From positions 1 to 53,216 of the forward strand of contig CANDNO010000014.1 in assembly GCA_947386115.1 (NCBI GenBank): DNA of 53,216 nt, in the 5' to 3' direction. The notes under the pieces are model-generated. The model did not search any database, was not told where the DNA came from, and saw only the letters and a list, made by a program, of their open reading frames with translations. Positions 1 to 8,974 of the stretch are shown here, piece after piece; position 1 is the stretch's first letter, and the number at the start of each line of letters is the position of its first letter. The DNA comes from an uncultured Muribaculaceae bacterium. GTDB lineage: Bacteria; Bacteroidota; Bacteroidia; Bacteroidales; Muribaculaceae. The translations under genes and the position numbers were made by a program.

Positions 1-2
1 GG

Positions 3-65
3 AGAATGAGTTATTCCTATCTCAAAGTTTTGCACTTCGATTTGGAATCTTCAACTGTAATATAG
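3..65 (+). other. Possible 3' end of a truncated gene or IS at the window edge
   Basis: A frame open from the window edge ends at a TAG at 63-65 and would encode a C-terminus ending LKVLHFDLESSTVI. It is followed by noncoding sequence and then the 3' end of the convergent lysozyme gene. It could be the tail of a transposase or other gene cut by the window edge, but it is too short to identify. Confidence 0.2.
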
Positions 66-103
66 TCCGAACATATTTATGCTATGACAGAAGGGAGGGG
101 GAA

Positions 104-799
104 TCAGGGGGCGGGGGCGAGGATGTTGATGTCGACGTGGCCGTCGACGCCGTCGACGGTGCCGCGGTGGGTGTATTGCCACAGGTACCAGCGGGCGGGG
201 CCGGGTGGGTCGGTGAAGGAGCATATCCACAGGGGGTAGCCGGGGAAGTTGGTCGATATGAATTTGCGGTAGCCTCCTTTGTTGGTGTAGAGCATGACTT
301 CGTGCTGGCGTAGCTCGAGGTGGTTGATGGCGTGGTGGAGGGAGGTGACTACGTCGGCCTTGTCGTGGCCCTCGGGATTGCCCCACTCCTCGACGTCGAG
401 GGCGAGGGGAAAGTCAAATTCGAGTCCTTTGATGGTGTTGAGGAAGTGGTTGGCCTGTACGCGGCCGTTGCAGTCGAATCGGAAGAAGTGGTAGGCTCCC
501 ACGAGCAGTCCGGCCCGGCGGGCGGCGTGGTAATTAGCGTGGAATTTTTTGTCGACGAATGATTCTCCCTCGGTGGCTTTGAGGATTACGAAGTCCATAC
601 CTGAGCGTCGTACGGCCTCGAAGTCGATGTCGCCGTTGTGGGCCGAGAGGTCGAGTCCGCGGGTGGGGTAGAGGACGTGGGATGGCTCGATGTCGGGCGA
701 GAGGTAGCGCCGGTAGCCCCACCATGACCCTACGGCTATGACGGCGAGAGCGAGAATGCCTATGGCGATGAGAAATATGTTGCGGTCGGTCATTTTCAT
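104..799 (-). CDS. GH25 family lysozyme, membrane-anchored
   Basis: 231-residue glycoside hydrolase family 25 (Lyz1-like muramidase) that would cleave the MurNAc-GlcNAc bond of peptidoglycan. Residues 1-30 form one hydrophobic segment, so the enzyme is probably anchored in the inner membrane or exported. GH25 hallmarks follow in order: GLDLSAHNGDIDF, the ILKATEG strand, GAYHFFRF, the ALDVEE acidic strand expected to hold catalytic residues, and a C-terminal WQYTHRGTVDGVDG barrel end. The start is taken at 799 because that ATG overlaps the TGA of the upstream permease gene as ATGA; a second ATG lies at 793. An open frame continues upstream but only inside the permease gene. It is the last gene of the patB-aroA operon. 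Family call is firm; a cell-wall role in the native host is inferred. Confidence 0.88.
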   Translation of the reverse strand: MKMTDRNIFLIAIGILALAVIAVGSWWGYRRYLSPDIEPSHVLYPTRGLDLSAHNGDIDFEAVRRSGMDFVILKATEGESFVDKKFHANYHAARRAGLLVGAYHFFRFDCNGRVQANHFLNTIKGLEFDFPLALDVEEWGNPEGHDKADVVTSLHHAINHLELRQHEVMLYTNKGGYRKFISTNFPGYPLWICSFTDPPGPARWYLWQYTHRGTVDGVDGHVDINILAPAP

Positions 800-1611
800 C
801 GTGTCGCGAGCAGGGTTACGAGTGGTTTTGAAAGTCGGGCTGCGATAAACACGCCGGCCATGAGTGTTACGATGATGGCCGAGCAGGGGACGTCGCCAAG
901 CGTCGAGAGCATGAGTCCGGCCACGCAGGTGACGGCCGATACGGCAATCGATGTCCATACAAGCTGTTTGAAGCGCCGGCAGTAGATCTCGGCTGTCATC
1001 TGTGGCAGGGAGAACATGGACATGAGCAGCATTATTCCAACAAGGCGTATGGTGAGGACGATGCACACGGCTACAAGCACGGTCATGGTGTAGTTGATGA
1101 ACTTGACGGGTAGGCCCGAAACGCGGGCAAAGTCGCGGTCGAAGGCGCAGATTATTATCTTCTTATAATATAATGTGAAGAAGAGTATGAGGATGGCGGT
1201 GAAGATGGTGAATGTGATAAGGTCGCCGCGGGTGATGGTGAGTATGTTGCCGAAGAGGAAGGAGTTGAGCTCGGGCACATATCCGGGCGTCAAGAACACG
1301 AAGATGACGCCAATGGCCATTCCTACCGACCATACTACGGCGATGGCCGAGTCTTCACGCACGCGATGTCTCGATGCCATCCACTCGACGCCTACCGATG
1401 ATCCTATGGCGAACAGTGCTGCCGTGATAACGGGGTTGATGCCAAGGAAATAGCCGAGGCCAAGACCGCCGAAACAGGCGTGGGTGACGCCACCCGAGAT
1501 GGCTACGAGGCGACGCGTGATGATGTATGTCCCTATGATTGCCGAGGCGATGCTGAGGATAAAGACGGCTGCGAGAGCGTTTTGGAAAAAGGCGTATTCA
1601 AGCAGTTCCAT
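796..1611 (-). CDS. Metal ABC transporter permease (ZnuB/MntB type, ABC-3 family)
   Basis: 271-residue integral membrane protein of the ABC-3 family, the permease for Zn, Mn or Fe import with a periplasmic binding protein and an ATPase. It is almost entirely hydrophobic, with about eight predicted helices. Family features include an early TRRLVAISGGVTHACFGGLG stretch and a later RLVGIMLLMSMFSLP helix. The length is normal for the family. Neither the matching ATPase nor a binding protein is in the window, so substrate cannot be assigned and the partners must be encoded elsewhere. Its start overlaps the upstream small membrane protein by 14 nt and its stop overlaps the lysozyme start as ATGA, which points to translational coupling. 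Confidence 0.9.
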   Translation of the reverse strand: MELLEYAFFQNALAAVFILSIASAIIGTYIITRRLVAISGGVTHACFGGLGLGYFLGINPVITAALFAIGSSVGVEWMASRHRVREDSAIAVVWSVGMAIGVIFVFLTPGYVPELNSFLFGNILTITRGDLITFTIFTAILILFFTLYYKKIIICAFDRDFARVSGLPVKFINYTMTVLVAVCIVLTIRLVGIMLLMSMFSLPQMTAEIYCRRFKQLVWTSIAVSAVTCVAGLMLSTLGDVPCSAIIVTLMAGVFIAARLSKPLVTLLATR

Positions 1612-2059
1612 AGGCTCGACCCTCCTTGTCGGTGTTGTTCCCGGACTTGCTGTTGCGGGCTTCGGCTACGATGAGGAGCAGCTCGTCGCGCACGTCGGCT
1701 GGAAGTGTGATGCCACGGGTGGTGATGCTTCGCGCCCAGCCGGCAATCTCTTCGGGTTGCAGGGTCAGCAGCACTTCGCGAAATTCTTCGATCTCGGTGT
1801 CGGTGTAGCTGTCGGCCGTGCGTCCGCGGTAGGTGTCGAGCTCTTCGTCGTCGTAGTAGAGTAATTCGCGGTCAAGGCCTGCCACGAGCGAATCTTTCTC
1901 ACAGGTTATGTGCATGCCGCAACACTCGGAGTCGGTCGTCTCCTGTGACTCGGATTCTTCAGGCTCTTGGCTCGATTTGTTGTAGAATAGCTTGTCGAGC
2001 AGGTACAGCAACAGTCCTCCGCCTATTAAAAATGCCAGTATTATCGCGGCTACTATCAT
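1598..2059 (-). CDS. Small membrane-anchored protein with CCGMHxxC motif
   Basis: 153 residues of unknown function. Residues 1-22 form one transmembrane helix. An acidic Ser/Glu linker follows, then DSECCGMHITCEKDSL near residues 43-58, a compact Cys/His cluster that could bind a metal. The remainder is acidic and probably helical (YYDDEELDTYRGR, then EFREVLLTLQPEEIAGWARS). It lies between aroA and the metal permease: its ATG overlaps the aroA stop as ATGA and its end overlaps the permease start by 14 nt. The context suggests a link to metal transport, but that is only inference. Confidence 0.75.
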   Translation of the reverse strand: MIVAAIILAFLIGGGLLLYLLDKLFYNKSSQEPEESESQETTDSECCGMHITCEKDSLVAGLDRELLYYDDEELDTYRGRTADSYTDTEIEEFREVLLTLQPEEIAGWARSITTRGITLPADVRDELLLIVAEARNSKSGNNTDKEGRAYGTA

Positions 2060-3321
2060 GACAGTTGGATTTGGAAACCGGCGTCGGCAAGATGTTGCCA
2101 GAAGTCGGGGTATGACTTGGAAACAACCTCGGGGTTGATTATGGAAAGGCGGCCTTTGACAGCGGCAAGCGGTGCCAGTGACATGGCCATGCGGTGGTCG
2201 TTGTAGGTCGCTATTTCGGGCTCGGTGGCTGTGTCGCCGGTCGAGCCGTCCCAGGTGATGGTGTCACCGTGATCGACCGTGAGGCGGTAACCGAGTTTTG
2301 CAAGCTCGCAGCGGAGGGCTTCGAGGCGGTCGGTCTCCTTGATGGGGAGTGTCGACAGGCCTGTGATGCGGAATCTGCGGCGGAGTGCGCAGTATGTCGC
2401 TACGACGGTCTGGGCGAGGTCGGGGCACAGTTGCATGTCGGCTTCGAAGGGGGCGTCGTTTTCGATATCAAGGCGTGTTATCGTCACGCTGTTGTCGTTG
2501 TTGTAGGTTGTTTTGACTCCGAGGGGCAAGAACAGTTCGTTTAAGCATGAGTCGCCCTGGAGCGAGTGTCGCGACAGGCCTTTCAGCGTGAATGGCCGGC
2601 CGGTCAACGCCGTGACTTCGTACCAGTAGGAGGCGGCAGACCAGTCGGCTTCGACCTTGCCGGAGCCGCCGTTGTCGCGGTACATCGCGGGGGGGACGGT
2701 GATGCAGTAGTCGCATTCGTCGGCCGGGCGCTGTGTAGCAGTCACGCCTTGATTGGCCATCATCGCTATCGTCATGGCGATGTATGGCTGCGAAACGGGG
2801 GAGCCTTTGAGGGTGAGTTGCAGGCCGAGGGTCATAGCGGGTGCTATCATGAGCAGCGCCGAGATGTATTGTGAGCTGACGCCGGCATCGATCTCGATGC
2901 TTCCGCCGTCGAGTATGCGGCCCTTGATATGCAGGGGCGGGTAGCCTTCGCGGCCGAGGTAGGTGATGTCGGCTCCGAGGCGTCGCAGGGCGTCGACGAG
3001 TATGCCTATGGGGCGTTGCCGCATGCGTTCGCTGCCGTCGAGGATGATGTCGCAGCCGGGGCGAACGGAGTAATATGCAGTGAGAAAGCGCATTGCGGTG
3101 CCTGCTGCTCCTATGTTGATGTCGGCCTTGGTTCCGGCCGACAGGGCTGCAAGCATTGCATCGGTGTCGTCACACACGGCAACGGCATGGCGCGGGGTCT
3201 CGATGCCTGCGAGGGCGTCGATGATGAGTCGCCTGTTGCTCAGGCTCTTCGATAGCGGCAGCTGTATGTCGACGGGCTGCCGGCCGTTGTTGCCGGATGG
3301 GTATGTGACGTGTGCATTCAT
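2056..3321 (-). CDS. aroA: 3-phosphoshikimate 1-carboxyvinyltransferase (EPSP synthase)
   Basis: 421-residue cytosolic enzyme that joins phosphoenolpyruvate to shikimate 3-phosphate in the chorismate pathway. Recognised by PLSKSLSNRRLIIDALAG near the N-terminus (the substrate-binding SKS-R region), GTAMRFLTAYYS, PIKETDRLEALRCEL and a C-terminal YNDHRMAMSLAPLA. The start is set at MNAHVTYP (3321). The frame is open upstream to 3525, but that part lies inside patB, is Arg/Pro-rich and resembles no protein. The gene starts 11 nt after the patB stop and shares ATGA with the next gene. Confidence 0.93.
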   Translation of the reverse strand: MNAHVTYPSGNNGRQPVDIQLPLSKSLSNRRLIIDALAGIETPRHAVAVCDDTDAMLAALSAGTKADINIGAAGTAMRFLTAYYSVRPGCDIILDGSERMRQRPIGILVDALRRLGADITYLGREGYPPLHIKGRILDGGSIEIDAGVSSQYISALLMIAPAMTLGLQLTLKGSPVSQPYIAMTIAMMANQGVTATQRPADECDYCITVPPAMYRDNGGSGKVEADWSAASYWYEVTALTGRPFTLKGLSRHSLQGDSCLNELFLPLGVKTTYNNDNSVTITRLDIENDAPFEADMQLCPDLAQTVVATYCALRRRFRITGLSTLPIKETDRLEALRCELAKLGYRLTVDHGDTITWDGSTGDTATEPEIATYNDHRMAMSLAPLAAVKGRLSIINPEVVSKSYPDFWQHLADAGFQIQLS

Positions 3322-3332
3322 AAAGGTGTGGT

Positions 3333-4505
3333 TTAGGCAAGAGCGTCGGCGAGGTGGTCGAGTGCCAGCTTGAGCACCTCGCGGGGACAGGCGACGTTGA
3401 GTCGCATGAAGCCGCGGCCTTCGTCGCCAAACATCGAGCCGTCGTTGAGGGCCAGGTGGGCACGGTTGACGAAGAGCTTGACCAGTTGCTCCTGGTCGAG
3501 GCCGAGTCCGCGGCAGTCGAGCCATACAAGGAACGATGCCTCGGGACGTACCATGCCGAGCTTGGGAAGGTGTTCGGCAAGGTATTTCTCGGTGAAGTCG
3601 ATGTTGTCGCTGATGTATTCGAGAGCTTCGTTGAGCCAGGGCTCACCGTTGTGGTAGGCGGCCTCGGTAGCTATTGTTGCGGTGAATGTAGGCGCGTTGA
3701 ACTCGTTGGTCTCGAGCCAGTGGAAGAAGGGGTTGCGCAGTTCGGGGTTCTTGACTACACACCACGAGCTGACCATGCCGGGGATGTTGAATGTCTTGCT
3801 GGGGGCGCCGAGCATGACTCCAACGGCGCGGGCGTCTTCGCCGGCGGCGAGGAACGGTATGTGGGGGCGACCGTTGAGCATGAGGTCGCCGTGTATCTCG
3901 TCGCTCACGACCACCATGTTGTTTTCGCGAGCTATGCGGGCTACTTCCTTCAGGGTGTTCATGTCCCACTGCAGACCCACGGGGTTGTGGGGGTTGCAGA
4001 GAATCATCATGGCGGGTTTCTCTTCGCGTGCGAGGCGTTCGAGTCCTTCGAGGTCCATGCGATAGGATGTCTCGGTCTTGATGAGGGGGTTGGGGAGCAC
4101 GACGCGGTCATTGCCCTCGGTCACTATCTTGAAGGGGTGGTAAACGGGGGGCTGTATGATTATCTTGTCGCCGGGTTTGCTGAAAAAGTTGATGGCGAAA
4201 CCTATGCCTTTGACCACGCCGGGGATGTAGGTTATTTCCTGGCGGCCTACCTTGAATCCGTGACGGTGGTCGAGCCAGTCGATTATCGAGGTCCAGTAGC
4301 TCTCGGCCGGAGCGGCATAGCCATAGATGGGGTGTGACATGCGCTGTTTCAGTGCCTCGGTTATCTCGGGGCACACGGCGAAATCCATGTCGGCAATCCA
4401 CATGGGAATTAAATCCTCTGAGCCAAAATTAGTGCGTAGCTCATCATACTTTATAGAACCGCTTCCATGGCGATCGATTACAAGGTCAAAGTCATAACGT
4501 TTCAT
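3333..4505 (-). CDS. PLP-dependent aminotransferase, MalY/PatB type (probable C-S beta-lyase)
   Basis: 390-residue fold-type I PLP enzyme of the MalY/PatB group, which usually acts as a cystathionine beta-lyase and sometimes as an aminotransferase. Visible features are an N-terminal IPMWIADMDFAVCPEI segment typical of the subfamily, the cofactor region NPHNPVGLQW, VVSDEIHGDL with the PLP-contacting Asp, and the Schiff-base Lys in GAPSKTFNIPGM. Full length. It is the first gene of a five-gene minus-strand operon. A TAATTTTG box at 4511-4518 sits directly upstream, so the mRNA may have almost no leader. Exact substrate is unproven. Confidence 0.88.
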   Translation of the reverse strand: MKRYDFDLVIDRHGSGSIKYDELRTNFGSEDLIPMWIADMDFAVCPEITEALKQRMSHPIYGYAAPAESYWTSIIDWLDHRHGFKVGRQEITYIPGVVKGIGFAINFFSKPGDKIIIQPPVYHPFKIVTEGNDRVVLPNPLIKTETSYRMDLEGLERLAREEKPAMMILCNPHNPVGLQWDMNTLKEVARIARENNMVVVSDEIHGDLMLNGRPHIPFLAAGEDARAVGVMLGAPSKTFNIPGMVSSWCVVKNPELRNPFFHWLETNEFNAPTFTATIATEAAYHNGEPWLNEALEYISDNIDFTEKYLAEHLPKLGMVRPEASFLVWLDCRGLGLDQEQLVKLFVNRAHLALNDGSMFGDEGRGFMRLNVACPREVLKLALDHLADALA

Positions 4506-4510
4506 GTGTG

Positions 4511-4542
4511 CAAAATTAATGAAAACGTATCACACTTGCAAT
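4511..4542 (-). promoter_or_regulatory. Bacteroidales-type promoter for patB operon
   Basis: On the minus strand TAATTTTG (4511-4518) matches the -7 consensus TAnnTTTG, and ATTG at 4539-4542 (20-nt spacer) is a three-of-four match to the -33 TTTG. The predicted start lies about 4-5 nt downstream, at 4506-4507, next to the ATG at 4505. Confidence 0.6.
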
Positions 4543-4559
4543 ATAAGTGGTAATCAAAA

Positions 4560-4650
4560 TCGAGGCGGTTTAGGTTCGAGGTACGAGGTTCGGGGGGCGA
4601 GGGGCGAGGATTGTGGGGGCGCGATTAATCGCGGCCGCCGGAGACAAAAA
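4560..4650. repeat. Low-complexity intergenic repeat with palindrome
   Basis: A G-rich stretch of variations on GAGGTTCGAGGTACGAGG is followed by the perfect palindrome CGCGATTAATCGCG (4620-4633). It looks like degenerate intergenic repeat sequence; no open frame here resembles a gene. Confidence 0.5.
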
Positions 4651-4708
4651 AGATACCTTGGGGGATTTTAGGGGCTTGGGGTGAGATTTTTTTTGGTGGG
4701 GGAATGAA

Positions 4709-4738
4709 AACGGGGCTGCGACATGTCGCAGCCCCGTT
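4709..4738 (-). terminator. Rho-independent terminator after por
   Basis: A perfect 30-nt inverted repeat with arms AACGGGGCTGCGACA. Reading on the minus strand it comes about 24 nt after the por stop and runs into TTTT. Confidence 0.8.
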
Positions 4739-4761
4739 GGTGTTAATGAGGGTGATGTGGA

Positions 4762-7700
4762 TTACTTGTTGGCGTCTTCTACGGCCTTGACCTCGGGATC
4801 TACGCCCCACTGCTGCTGGGCAAGGCGGCGGTAGTTGTTGTAACGCCACTTGGCGTTGTCCTTGGCGGCGGCGAAGAGCTCGGCTGCCTCGGCGGGATAC
4901 TGCTTCATGACTGATGCGTAACGAACCTCGCCTTTGAGGAAGTTCTCGAACTCGTCCCAGTTGGGCTCCTTGCTGTCGAGTGTGAAGGGGTTCTGACCCT
5001 CGGCTTCAACGGCGGGGTTGTAGCGCCAGAGGTGCCAGTAGCCGCATGCAACGGCATTGGCCTCTTCCTGCTGTGACTTGCCCATGCCTGCTTTCAGGCC
5101 GTGGTTGATACAGGGAGCGTAGGCGATGATGATCGAAGGACCGTCGTAGGCCTCGGCCTCGCGGATGGCCTTGAGGGTCTGGGCCTGGTCGGCGCCCATG
5201 GCTACCTGTGCGGCGTATACGTAGCCGTAGGTGGTGGCGATGAGGCCGAGGTCTTTCTTGCGCACGCGCTTGCCGGCTGCGGCAAACTTGGCGATGGCGC
5301 CGATAGGTGTAGCCTTCGATGCCTGGCCACCGGTGTTAGAGTAAACCTCGGTGTCGACAACGAGAACATTGACGTTCTTGCCCGATGCGAGCACGTGGTC
5401 GAGACCGCCGAAGCCTATGTCGTAGGCGGCACCGTCACCGGCGATGATCCACTGCGAACGTTTAACGATGAAGCCCTTGAGGGTGAGGATATTGTTGCAT
5501 ACGTCGCAACCGCAGGCCTCGCACAGGGGTATGAGGGCGTCGGCGATGCGACGTGTCTCGGCGGCGTTGTCGCGGAGCTCAAGCCACTCGGCGGCGAGCT
5601 TCTTGATCTCGTCGTTGCAGTCGGGGCATTCGGTGGCGTCTTTCATGAAGCCGGCGAGGCGCTCGGTCATCTTCTCGTTGGCGATGGTCATACCGAGACC
5701 GAACTCGGCGAAGTCCTCGAACAGCGAGTTGGCCCAAGCGGGACCGTGACCCTGTGCGTTGGTGGTATAAGGAGTAGAGGGTACAGAGCCTGAATAGATC
5801 GACGAGCAACCGGTGGCGTTGGCTACCATCTCGTGGTCGCCAAAGAGCTGGCTGATGAGTTTCACGTAGGGTGTCTCACCGCAACCCGAGCAAGCGCCCG
5901 AGAACTCAAAGAGCGGGGTGGCGAACTGGCTGTTCTTGACGTTGGCCTTGATGTCAACGAGGTTCTGTTTTGAAGATACTTTCTTAACGCAGTATTCCCA
6001 CTCGGCCTGTACGTCGAGCTGGGTCTCGAGGGGTTTCATCTGGAGAGCTTTCACGCCCTTCTTGCCGGGACATACGTCAACACAGTTGCCGCAGCCGAGA
6101 CAGTCGAGAACGTCGACAGCCTGGAGGAAGCGCATGCCGGCCATGGTCTTGCCGATAGCGGGCAGGGTCTTTTCCTCGGCGAAGGGAGCGGCCGACATCT
6201 CGGCAGCGTCGAGAACAAACGGACGGATTGAAGCGTGAGGACAAACGTAGGCACACTTGTTACACTGGATACAGTTCTCTTCGAGCCACTCGGGAACGAA
6301 GGCTGCAACGCCGCGTTTCTCGTAGGCAGCGGTGCCCTGGTGCCAGGTGCCGTCTTCGATGCCCTTGAAGGCTGAAACCTTGAGGAGGTCACCGTCCTGA
6401 GCGTTGATGGGGCGAACGATCTCGTTGATGAATGCGGGATCGTCGTTGGCTGCGGGAGCCTCGGGAGCGAGCTGTGACCATGCGGGATCGACGGTGAGCT
6501 GCTTGTACTCGCCGCCGCGGTCAACGGCTGCATAGTTCTTGTCGACAACGTCCTGACCCTTCTTGCCGTAGCTCTTGACGATGAATTTCTTCATCTGCTC
6601 TACTGCGAGATCAACGGGGATAACCTCGGTGATGCGGAAGAATGCGCTCTGGAGGATGGTGTTGGTGCGGTTGCCGAGGCCAATCTCCTGTGCAATCTTG
6701 GTGGCGTTGATGTAGTAAACGGTGATGTTGTGGTCGGCGAAGTATTTCTTGACCTTGTTGGGGAGGTTCTTGGCCAGATCCTCACCGTCCCAGATGGTGT
6801 TGAGCAGGAATGTGCCGCCGTCGCGGAGACCGCGGGTAACATCATACATGTGCAGGTAGGCCTGTACGTGGCATGCTACAAAGTTGGGGGTGTTCACCAG
6901 GTAGGTAGAGCGGATGGGATCGTCGCCGAAACGGAGGTGTGAGCAGGTGAAGCCGCCCGACTTCTTCGAGTCGTAGGCGAAATAGGCCTGACAGTATTTG
7001 TTGGTGTTGTCGCCGATGATCTTAACCGAGTTCTTGTTGGCACCAACGGTACCGTCGGCACCGAGGCCGTAGAACTTAGCCTCGTAGGTGCTTGCGCCGC
7101 CAAGGGCGATCTCCTCCTTGAGGGGGAGCGATGTGAAGGTAACGTCGTCGACGATACCCACGGTGAAGCGGTCCTTGGGCTGGGGAAGTGCGAGGTTCTC
7201 GAATACCGAGATAATCTGGGCGGGGGTGGTGTCCTTCGAGGCCAGACCGTAGCGGCCGCCTACGATGAGGGGAGCGTCGGCCTTGCCATAGAAGCAGTCC
7301 TTGACGTCGAGCAACAGGGGCTCGCCGTTGGCTCCGGGCTCCTTGGTGCGGTCAAGCACGGCGATGCGCTTGGCGGTAGCGGGAACGGCAGCAAGGAAAT
7401 GCTTGGCCGAGAAGGGACGGTAGAGGTGAACTGCTACGAGACCTACTTTCTCGCCCTGAGCGGTGAGGTGGTCGATAGCCTCCTGTGCGGCCTGGGTTAC
7501 AGAACCCATGGCGATGATTACGCGGTCGGCGTCGGGAGCACCGTAGTAGTTGAACAGGCCGTAGTTGCGACCGGTGATCTTAGAGATCTCCTTCATGTAG
7601 TTCTCTACGATCTCGGGAACAGCCTCGTAGGCGCTGTTGCAAGACTCGCGGTGCTGGAAGAATACGTCGCCGTTCTCGGCCATACCACGTGCTACGGGAG

Positions 7701-8340
7701 CCTCGGGGGTAAGGGCGCGGCTGCGGAACTCGGCGAGAGCCTCGCGGTCGAGCAGGGGAGCGAGATCGTTGGCGTCGATTTCCTCGATTTTCTGTATCTC
7801 GTGAGAGGTGCGGAAGCCGTCGAAGAAGTTAACGAAAGGTATGCGGCTCTTGATGGTCGACAGGTGTGCAACACCGGCCAGGTCCATAACCTCCTGAACC
7901 GAACCCTCGGCCAGCATGGCGAAGCCTGTCTGGCGCACTGACATTACGTCCTGGTGGTCACCGAAGATTGAAAGAGCATGAGAGGCGATGGTACGTGCCG
8001 AAACGTGGAAAACGCAGGGGAGCTGCTCGCCGGCAATTTTGTACATGTTGGGGATCATCAGGAGCAAGCCCTGAGAAGCGGTATAGGTGGTAGTCAACGC
8101 ACCTGCCTGAAGTGAACCGTGAACGGCACCTGCGGCACCACCCTCCGACTGCATCTCCTGTACGAGAACTGTCTCGCCGAAGATGTTCTTGCGACCTGCT
8201 GCTGCCCACTCGTCAACATATTCAGCCATTGTTGAAGAGGGGGTGATGGGGTAAATAGCGGCCACCTCGCTGAACATGTAGCTCACATGAGCGGCTGCCT
8301 GATTACCGTCACAAGTCAAGATTTTTTTTTCTTTACTCAT
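4762..8340 (-). CDS. nifJ: Pyruvate:ferredoxin (flavodoxin) oxidoreductase
   Basis: 1192-residue single-chain PFOR. It converts pyruvate and CoA to acetyl-CoA and CO2 and passes electrons to ferredoxin or flavodoxin in anaerobic central metabolism. Domains in order: the N-terminal pyruvate-binding domain (AAIYPITPSSTMAEYVDEW), a transketolase C-like domain, the gamma domain, a two-cluster ferredoxin domain (CIQCNKCAYVC near residue 690 and CLGCGNCVDVC near 745), and the TPP domain with FSGACSGCGETPYVK, GDGAAYDIGFGG and NTGGQASKATP. An additional CPDCN and CEACGCDVC region lies between. Length is normal for the family. It is transcribed alone, with a palindromic terminator after it. Confidence 0.97.
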   Translation of the reverse strand: MSKEKKILTCDGNQAAAHVSYMFSEVAAIYPITPSSTMAEYVDEWAAAGRKNIFGETVLVQEMQSEGGAAGAVHGSLQAGALTTTYTASQGLLLMIPNMYKIAGEQLPCVFHVSARTIASHALSIFGDHQDVMSVRQTGFAMLAEGSVQEVMDLAGVAHLSTIKSRIPFVNFFDGFRTSHEIQKIEEIDANDLAPLLDREALAEFRSRALTPEAPVARGMAENGDVFFQHRESCNSAYEAVPEIVENYMKEISKITGRNYGLFNYYGAPDADRVIIAMGSVTQAAQEAIDHLTAQGEKVGLVAVHLYRPFSAKHFLAAVPATAKRIAVLDRTKEPGANGEPLLLDVKDCFYGKADAPLIVGGRYGLASKDTTPAQIISVFENLALPQPKDRFTVGIVDDVTFTSLPLKEEIALGGASTYEAKFYGLGADGTVGANKNSVKIIGDNTNKYCQAYFAYDSKKSGGFTCSHLRFGDDPIRSTYLVNTPNFVACHVQAYLHMYDVTRGLRDGGTFLLNTIWDGEDLAKNLPNKVKKYFADHNITVYYINATKIAQEIGLGNRTNTILQSAFFRITEVIPVDLAVEQMKKFIVKSYGKKGQDVVDKNYAAVDRGGEYKQLTVDPAWSQLAPEAPAANDDPAFINEIVRPINAQDGDLLKVSAFKGIEDGTWHQGTAAYEKRGVAAFVPEWLEENCIQCNKCAYVCPHASIRPFVLDAAEMSAAPFAEEKTLPAIGKTMAGMRFLQAVDVLDCLGCGNCVDVCPGKKGVKALQMKPLETQLDVQAEWEYCVKKVSSKQNLVDIKANVKNSQFATPLFEFSGACSGCGETPYVKLISQLFGDHEMVANATGCSSIYSGSVPSTPYTTNAQGHGPAWANSLFEDFAEFGLGMTIANEKMTERLAGFMKDATECPDCNDEIKKLAAEWLELRDNAAETRRIADALIPLCEACGCDVCNNILTLKGFIVKRSQWIIAGDGAAYDIGFGGLDHVLASGKNVNVLVVDTEVYSNTGGQASKATPIGAIAKFAAAGKRVRKKDLGLIATTYGYVYAAQVAMGADQAQTLKAIREAEAYDGPSIIIAYAPCINHGLKAGMGKSQQEEANAVACGYWHLWRYNPAVEAEGQNPFTLDSKEPNWDEFENFLKGEVRYASVMKQYPAEAAELFAAAKDNAKWRYNNYRRLAQQQWGVDPEVKAVEDANK

Positions 8341-8430
8341 AATTTATGTAATCTATTGGTTTAGAATTAGTATCTTAATCTTATCAATGTTAGGTAGTAT
8401 CTTACATAAATAGGATACGTTTTAACAGCG

Positions 8431-8465
8431 CGAAGTTACTAAAAATGTGCGATTCTACCCACAAA
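8431..8465 (-). promoter_or_regulatory. Possible por promoter
   Basis: Minus-strand TAACTTCG (8431-8438) is one mismatch from TAnnTTTG, with TTTG at 8462-8465 and a 23-nt spacer. It would give a leader of about 85 nt. No better match was seen between por and yjbQ. Confidence 0.35.
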
Positions 8466-8521
8466 ATACACATTTTTTTACTATTTTACACAATCGACAT
8501 GATGTTGGTGCCGGTTGAAAA

Positions 8522-8935
8522 TCAGTTGTAGATGGTGAGGACGATGTTGCGGGGGCCGCCGTAGTCGCGGAACTCGCAGAGGTAGATTCCCTGCCATGTA
8601 CCGAGGTTGAGCCTCCCTCCGGTCACGGGAATGTTGAGGGAAACGCCGAGCATGGAGCACTTGGCGTGGGAGGGCATGTCGTCGGGTCCTTCCATCGTGT
8701 GCTCGTAGTAGGGCTGGTTTTCGGGGACGAGGTGATTGAGGATGCGGTTCATGTCGGTGCGTACGTCGGGGTCGGCGTTCTCGTTGACTGTCAGCGCGCA
8801 GGATGTGTGTTTTACGAAGATGTTCAGCATCCCGGCGTCGGGCAGACGGTCCTGGATGCGACGCAGGATGTGTCCTGTGATGAGGTGGCATCCGCGGGTC
8901 ATGGCGGGCAGTTGGAATTCAAATTGTTGTATCAT
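8522..8935 (-). CDS. YjbQ family protein (UPF0047, thiamine-phosphate-synthase-like)
   Basis: 137-residue single-domain protein of the YjbQ/UPF0047 family. Some members have weak thiamine-phosphate synthase activity, but the physiological role is unsettled. Family motifs are FVKHTSCALTVNENADPDV in the middle and HAKCSMLGVSLNIPV followed by GTWQGIYLCEFRDYGGPR at the end. Full length and soluble. It is a single-gene unit between por and a block of intergenic repeats, with a TACCTTTG box about 24 nt upstream. Confidence 0.9.
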   Translation of the reverse strand: MIQQFEFQLPAMTRGCHLITGHILRRIQDRLPDAGMLNIFVKHTSCALTVNENADPDVRTDMNRILNHLVPENQPYYEHTMEGPDDMPSHAKCSMLGVSLNIPVTGGRLNLGTWQGIYLCEFRDYGGPRNIVLTIYN

Positions 8936-8958
8936 TTCTTTGGTGATTTGTTACGGGG

Positions 8959-8966
8959 CAAAGGTA
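8959..8966 (-). promoter_or_regulatory. -7 promoter box for yjbQ
   Basis: Minus-strand TACCTTTG matches TAnnTTTG and lies 24 nt before the ATG at 8935. No clear -33 TTTG is present. Confidence 0.5.
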
Positions 8967-8974
8967 GTTATAAA

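Noticed and set aside
800-1066. N-terminal extension of the GH25 gene
   Set aside because: It lies wholly within the permease gene in another frame; the ATGA junction at 796-799 gives the normal start.
3322-3525. N-terminal extension of aroA
   Set aside because: It would overlap patB in another frame, is Arg/Pro-rich and adds no EPSP synthase sequence; the start at 3321 fits the family.
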